Position numbers and translations under genes: made by a program. The notes under the pieces are model-generated. The model did not search any database. It was not told the DNA's origin and saw only the letters and a program-made list of their open reading frames with translations. Below are positions 6,980 through 9,513 of a stretch of 9,513 nucleotides of DNA, piece by piece. The DNA is from Collinsella aerofaciens (lineage in GTDB: Bacteria > Actinomycetota > Coriobacteriia > Coriobacteriales > Coriobacteriaceae). The stretch's first letter is position 1; each line of letters begins with the position of its first letter. The stretch spans positions 1 through 9,513 of the forward strand of contig NZ_JAQLEM010000048.1 of the NCBI RefSeq assembly GCF_028209885.1. Reading direction: 5' to 3'.

Positions 6980-7414
6980 CTACTCACCGGTTTCGATGCG
7001 CTCCGGCGTGCTCTCGTGGTAGATGAGCGTAAACGTACCGATCTGAACGGAAGAACCGTCGTGCAGCGGGGCTGCATTGACAATGGCACCGTCGACCCAG
7101 GTACCATTGAGCGAGCCCAGGTCCTCGATGCGAGCGCCGAGGCCCTCGCGAATAATGCGCGCGTGGCTGCGCGAAACAGTCATGTCGTTGAGGAAGATGC
7201 CGTTCGCGGGATCGCGGCCGATGGTGGTCACGTCGTCCTCGAGCTCAAAGGCGGCACCAGTCTGCGGACCCTTGACGATGGACAGAACGGGGGCGGTGAT
7301 GCGCACGTTGGCCATGAGGTCGGGAACGGTGACGTCGCTTGAAGGCACGCGGAATACGCAGGTAGCGTCAGCAGTCTTATCATTCTGAGGCATATTGTTA
7401 ACCATGTTGTCCAT
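6980..7414 (-). CDS. garA: FHA-domain phospho-switch protein, GarA/OdhI-like
   Basis: A 144-residue protein. Residues 42-135 are an FHA domain with the phosphothreonine-binding residues G66-R67, S81-R82-x-H84 and N103-G104-T105. The N-terminal tail has DATCVFR (16-22), which aligns with ETTSVFR of mycobacterial GarA and corynebacterial OdhI. There, phosphorylation of one threonine makes the tail bind its own FHA domain and shuts off inhibition of 2-oxoglutarate-consuming enzymes. Thr18 corresponds to the second threonine; the first is Ala17. I chose the ATG at 7414, with AGGGG six bases upstream; an in-frame TTG at 7447 has no good site. Located directly upstream of the ftsR-like gene, three bases apart, as in mycobacteria. 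Domain certain, orthology likely, targets in this organism unknown. Confidence 0.85.
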   Translation of the reverse strand: MDNMVNNMPQNDKTADATCVFRVPSSDVTVPDLMANVRITAPVLSIVKGPQTGAAFELEDDVTTIGRDPANGIFLNDMTVSRSHARIIREGLGARIEDLGSLNGTWVDGAIVNAAPLHDGSSVQIGTFTLIYHESTPERIETGE

Positions 7415-7480
7415 GACAACCCCTAACTTATCGCGGACGTGCCGCAAATAATGAACCGTACGTAATCATACCCCAACGAA

Positions 7481-8185
7481 TCAGTCTTCGATTTCAGGGT
7501 TCAGAAAGTCGATGTCCTCGTCCTCGGGATGCGCGAGAGCCTGTTTAATGGCCACTCCGCCCTTAATGGAGTAGATGACAGCCGTGAGCATGGAGAAGAT
7601 CACGCCGCCGTACACAAAGAAGATGCCGAGGGGCACCGAGCTTCCGTTGAGGCCCGGGAAGGCCGTAAGGGTTGAAGATAAAAGGTGCAGGCCGTCAATA
7701 ACGGGGAAACCGAGCAGCATGAGTGAGAAGCCGGTCATGAGCAGCGCTGTGGCAATCTTCCCGGGAAAGACCACATCGATGGGGCGACGGTGATAATGAC
7801 GCACGATAAGCGTGCCGATGCCCAGATAGATGTCGCGGCCAATAATGAGTACGCAGACCCAGATGGGCAGCTCTCCGCGGACCACCAGTCCCAGTACGCC
7901 GGTGAACAGCAGCGCACGGTCGCAAATGGGATCCATGACCTTGCCGAGCCACGAGACCGTCTTAGTCATGCGGGCGATCTGACCGTCCATCCAGTCGGTG
8001 GAGGCGGCAACGGCGTAGATAACGATGGCGATGACGCGGTTGTTATCCGTCACAAACAGGTACAGAAATACCAGGGTGAGGATCAGGCGCGTAAAGGTGA
8101 TGAAATTGGAGATCGTAAAGATCTTATTCGACGGGTAATCGGAAGTGCCGATAAGCTCCTTTTTGATCTTCTTTTTGATGCCCAC
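7481..8185 (-). CDS. pgsA: CDP-diacylglycerol--glycerol-3-phosphate phosphatidyltransferase
   Basis: A 234-residue integral membrane enzyme of the CDP-alcohol phosphatidyltransferase family, expected to make phosphatidylglycerophosphate from CDP-diacylglycerol and glycerol 3-phosphate. The full active-site motif is present: D64-x2-D67-G68-x2-A71-R72-x8-G81-x3-D85-x3-D89. Hydrophobic segments lie at about 30-45, 50-63, 90-102, 108-127, 144-163 and 185-205. The protein is somewhat longer than typical PgsA (about 180-200 residues), with an acidic C-terminal tail. I chose a GTG start at 8185, just after GGGGGAG, because the basic, lysine-rich N-terminus then begins as in other PgsA proteins. An upstream extension to 8434 would cross the promoter and a large hairpin. 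It is the first gene of the leftward unit, 66 bases before garA. A paralogue using another alcohol, such as inositol phosphate, cannot be excluded. Confidence 0.88.
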   Translation of the reverse strand: MGIKKKIKKELIGTSDYPSNKIFTISNFITFTRLILTLVFLYLFVTDNNRVIAIVIYAVAASTDWMDGQIARMTKTVSWLGKVMDPICDRALLFTGVLGLVVRGELPIWVCVLIIGRDIYLGIGTLIVRHYHRRPIDVVFPGKIATALLMTGFSLMLLGFPVIDGLHLLSSTLTAFPGLNGSSVPLGIFFVYGGVIFSMLTAVIYSIKGGVAIKQALAHPEDEDIDFLNPEIED

Positions 8186-8221
8186 AGGACTCCCCCGCTG
8201 GTTAACGACAAAACTTTCGAT

Positions 8222-8251
8222 ACTATACCCGTTCCGGCGATGTCCTATCCA
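8222..8251 (-). promoter_or_regulatory. Candidate promoter of the pgsA-garA-ftsR-apt-nlpC unit
   Basis: Leftward, TGGATA (8251-8246) and TATAGT (8227-8222) stand 18 bases apart. They match the -35 consensus at four of six and the -10 consensus at five of six positions. Transcription would start near 8215, about 30 bases ahead of the GTG start. It is the only convincing leftward promoter I found upstream of these five genes. Confidence 0.5.
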
Positions 8252-8313
8252 GCGCAGCCATAGAGAGTCCAGACATGTGGAAGGTGCTTTTAGGCGGCGG
8301 GGGATTTCGCATT

Positions 8314-8366
8314 CGTGTACATCAGCCTCCAAACATATCGATTTTGGTGGCTGATGTACACGTTTT
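8314..8366 (+). repeat. Large dyad with short T-run between tRNA remnant and pgsA promoter
   Basis: Bases 8314-8333 pair with 8343-8362 (14 bp, one mismatch, then 5 bp) around a 9-base spacer, and TTTT follows on the plus strand. It could be a rightward terminator, but no rightward gene leads into it. It could also be a regulatory site about 60 bases upstream of the pgsA promoter. Neither can be settled from sequence. Confidence 0.6.
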
Positions 8367-8425
8367 GATTCTGTGATTACATCGATCGGGAACGTTGTTG
8401 CTTTAAGCAAAATAATCATGGTGAT

Positions 8426-8462
8426 TAAAAACAAAAAAGGTCAGGCACTAGGTGCCTGACCT
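8426..8462 (-). terminator. Intrinsic terminator of the former tRNA-Pro gene
   Basis: Leftward, AGGTCAGGCAC and GTGCCTGACCT form a perfect 11-bp stem (8462-8452 with 8448-8438) on a three-base loop, followed by TTTTTTGTTTTT. It begins nine bases past the CCA end of the tRNA remnant, the normal place for a tRNA terminator. Confidence 0.9.
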
Positions 8463-8471
8463 GCAAACTTC

Positions 8472-8516
8472 TGGTCGGGACGACTGGATTCGAACCAGCG
8501 ACCCCTTGACCCCCAG
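8472..8516 (-). pseudogene. 3' part of tRNA-Pro(GGG), probable integration attachment site
   Basis: Leftward this 45-base segment reads as tRNA positions 32-76. It has the anticodon loop CTGGGGG (anticodon GGG), the 3' anticodon strand TCAAG, a five-base variable loop, a T-arm GCTGG-TTCGAAT-CCAGT, the acceptor 3' strand CGTCCCG, discriminator A, and CCA. The 5' half is absent: the bases to the right do not supply a CTTGA anticodon strand, a D-arm or a CGGGACG acceptor strand. Identity to the tRNA stops at the anticodon loop. This is typical of the far end left when an element integrates into the 3' half of a tRNA gene, and a tyrosine-recombinase gene lies 250 bases away on the broken side. 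The old terminator is still on the other side. An intact copy is expected at the element's other end, outside the window. Confidence 0.8.
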
Positions 8517-8766
8517 CGAGGTCAGAATGACCCTGACCTGTGCTTATTTTGTTAAAACACGCGCAGATAGCGCAAGTAGCGCATTTCCGCATTTGCAAAT
8601 TTTACCAGCTCAGCGCGGTCTGTCCAGATAGCATATTTTCGGCTTCGAGGAGCGCGGTGCAGCCGATGATTTAATCAACGGGGGTAGGAGCCCCGAATCG
8701 TCGCCTCTCCGGGTTCCCGCAGGTGGGCCCGCCTGTTTCTAATCAACTGCGGATTTAGGAGCAGAC
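8517..8766. other. Non-coding attachment-site arm of the integrated element
   Basis: No gene is seen here. From the tRNA edge rightward there is a hairpin (8519-8539, AGGTCAG/CTGACCT arms). Then come three adjacent 9-bp units beginning GCGCA (8561-8587) and a near-palindrome CAGGTGGGCCCGCCTG (8720-8735) followed by TTTCT. The word TAATCAAC occurs at 8672 and 8740. Such repeats beside a tRNA attachment core and an integrase gene are expected of integrase or excisionase arm sites, but which protein binds is unknown. I found no consensus promoter for the integrase. Confidence 0.5.
8561..8587 (+). repeat. Three tandem 9-bp iterated units
   Basis: GCGCAGATA, GCGCAAGTA and GCGCATTTC follow one another without gaps. 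The first two agree at seven of nine positions; the third keeps only GCGCA. They lie 45 bases from the tRNA remnant, inside the element. Confidence 0.5.
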
Positions 8767-9437
8767 ATGCAGAACGAGAAATGCAGCAATAAAACCTTAC
8801 GCGTATGCGGAGCCGGCGGCGTGAGGAAGAACAAGGGCAAATGGCAGGCTGTCGTGACGGTGGCCGACGAGATGACCGGGAAGAAGGTCCAGAGGACCAG
8901 GAACACCCGCGTGCCCTGCCTGAAGCAGAGCGCGCGGGGAAAGGCGGCGGCGATGCGCGTCCTCGCGGAATTCAGGTCGGAGGTCGAGCTGGAACTCGCC
9001 GAGGCCGAGGAGGCGAGGGCCGCTATCGGCGCCGGGCTTCCCGCCGAACAGCGGGATGACTACGCCGCGCTGCCGCTTTCCGAGGCGCTCGAGAAGTTCA
9101 TCGACTTCTGCCTGGAGATGAACAGGATCACCCCGACGACCCGCGACGACTACCACTACAGCGCCCTGCACATCGAGCGAGACGAGCTGGGTCTGGTCCC
9201 CGTGAACGAGGTGACGACCGACGACGTCAACGCGTGGTCGAGGCGCAGGATCGCCCTGGGCACGGCGCCGGACACGCTCAACAAGTCATTCAAGCTCGGC
9301 AAGCGGCTCTACGCCGTCCTGCTGAAGCGCAGCAACGACACGATCGGGAGGAACCCGTTCGACGGCGCCCTCGCGCCCAGGGTCATCGCCAGGCCCAGGA
9401 ACGCGCTGCGCTCCGACCTCGTGCCGAAGCTCAACTT
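8767..9437 (+). pseudogene. Tyrosine-recombinase integrase, truncated before the catalytic domain
   Basis: Reading from the ATG at 8767 (AGGAG at 8757-8761) gives about 223 integrase residues. Residues 15-75 (VRKNKGKWQAVVTVADEMTG, then a K/R-rich stretch) resemble the N-terminal arm-site-binding domain. Residues 93-200 (SEALEKFIDFCLEM, TTRDDYHYSALHIE, VNEVTTDDVNAW, NPF) are the SAM-like core-binding domain of phage and conjugative-element integrases. The catalytic domain with its R-H-x-x-R-Y residues should follow but does not. At about 9436 the sequence turns into the end of an IS3-family element, although the frame happens to stay open to the window edge. About half of its arginines use AGG, unlike trxB and the other host genes, which suggests transfer. 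It was presumably the integrase that used the nearby tRNA-Pro site. It should now be inactive unless the sequence resumes beyond the insertion sequence and that is removed. Confidence 0.82.
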
Positions 9438-9513
9438 GGATTGGCAACATCTATTTGGACGATTCCGGGAGGGACAGCCCCGCTTCCCTGAACTCGACCG
9501 GCGACATGTAGCC
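9436..9513. mobile_element. End of an IS3-family insertion sequence (partial)
   Basis: The integrase coding pattern stops here and an IS3-type transposase terminus is readable on the minus strand. The outermost bases read TTGGATTGGCAACA. A terminal TG...CA of an IS3 element would put the edge at about 9437. The stop codon of OrfB lies about 15 bases from the edge, as is usual. The other end and any target duplication lie beyond the window. Confidence 0.7.
9451..9513 (-). CDS. IS3-family transposase OrfB, C-terminal end (partial)
   Basis: The last 20 codons before a TAG stop read GYMSPVEFREAGLSLPESSK. The GYMSPVEFRE segment is the conserved tail of the DDE integrase-core transposase (OrfB) of IS3-family elements, usually written LGYMSPVEYR. 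The catalytic residues lie upstream, outside the window. The family is clear from this motif; the subgroup is not. It is oriented opposite to the integrase it interrupts. Confidence 0.75.
   Translation of the reverse strand, partial: GYMSPVEFREAGLSLPESSK

Noticed and set aside
8186..8434. Open frame extending pgsA 83 codons upstream
   Set aside because: It crosses the candidate promoter and the large dyad, lacks a ribosome site at its start, and its residues do not resemble PgsA. The GTG at 8185 fits better.
8472..8560. Complete tRNA gene on the minus strand
   Set aside because: No D-arm, matching 5' anticodon strand or acceptor 5' strand is present to the right of 8516.
8438..8587. CRISPR array from the repeated short units and hairpins
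   Set aside because: Units are too short, spacers are absent or irregular, and no cas gene is present.
8797..9171. Minus-strand open frame opposite the integrase
   Set aside because: Typical antisense frame in GC-rich DNA. The plus strand shows clear integrase domains.

Overview
The window looks like the chromosome of a Gram-positive, moderately GC-rich actinobacterium. The gene content (a GarA/OdhI-like FHA protein next to an FtsR-like MerR regulator, a DUF1836 protein, a DegV protein and a PcsB/CwlO-like NlpC/P60 hydrolase) suggests class Coriobacteriia, with Collinsella as the best guess. That placement is inferred from family knowledge; no rRNA or other marker is present.

Left part (1-4366). 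A perfect 28-bp inverted repeat (23-126) lies just beyond the 3' end of a leftward GT28/MGDG-synthase-like glycolipid glycosyltransferase (140-1441). Divergent from it is trxB (1559-2497), closed by a terminator. Next come a rightward DUF1836 regulator-like gene (2650-3261) and a leftward degV-family gene (3336-4202), convergent on one strong, apparently bidirectional terminator. The upstream regions of these two genes share a 28-bp motif (24/28 identical), which upstream of degV is a perfect 11-9-11 dyad. This suggests a common operator.

Centre (4304-8251). A leftward, apparently five-gene unit runs pgsA (phosphatidylglycerophosphate synthase), garA-like FHA protein, ftsR-like MerR regulator, apt and a secreted NlpC/P60 peptidoglycan hydrolase. 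It has a plausible promoter at 8222-8251 and a strong terminator at 4304-4343. It joins membrane lipid synthesis, a phospho-switch protein, a cell-division-type regulator, purine salvage and cell-wall remodelling. The garA-ftsR pair is conserved in other actinobacteria. The FHA protein keeps one threonine of the regulatory N-terminal phospho-motif.

Right part (8252-9513). This is the boundary of an integrated element. The last 45 nt of a tRNA-Pro(GGG) gene, from the anticodon loop to CCA, sit next to the old tRNA terminator but have no 5' half. To the right are 9-bp iterated repeats, hairpins and a rightward tyrosine-recombinase gene with different arginine codon use. The integrase has lost its catalytic domain: near 9436 it runs into the end of an IS3-family element, whose OrfB C-terminus is readable on the minus strand up to the window edge. 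I found no complete novel defence or biosynthetic system. The most original signals are the shared DUF1836/degV operator-like motif and the layered mobile-element junction.
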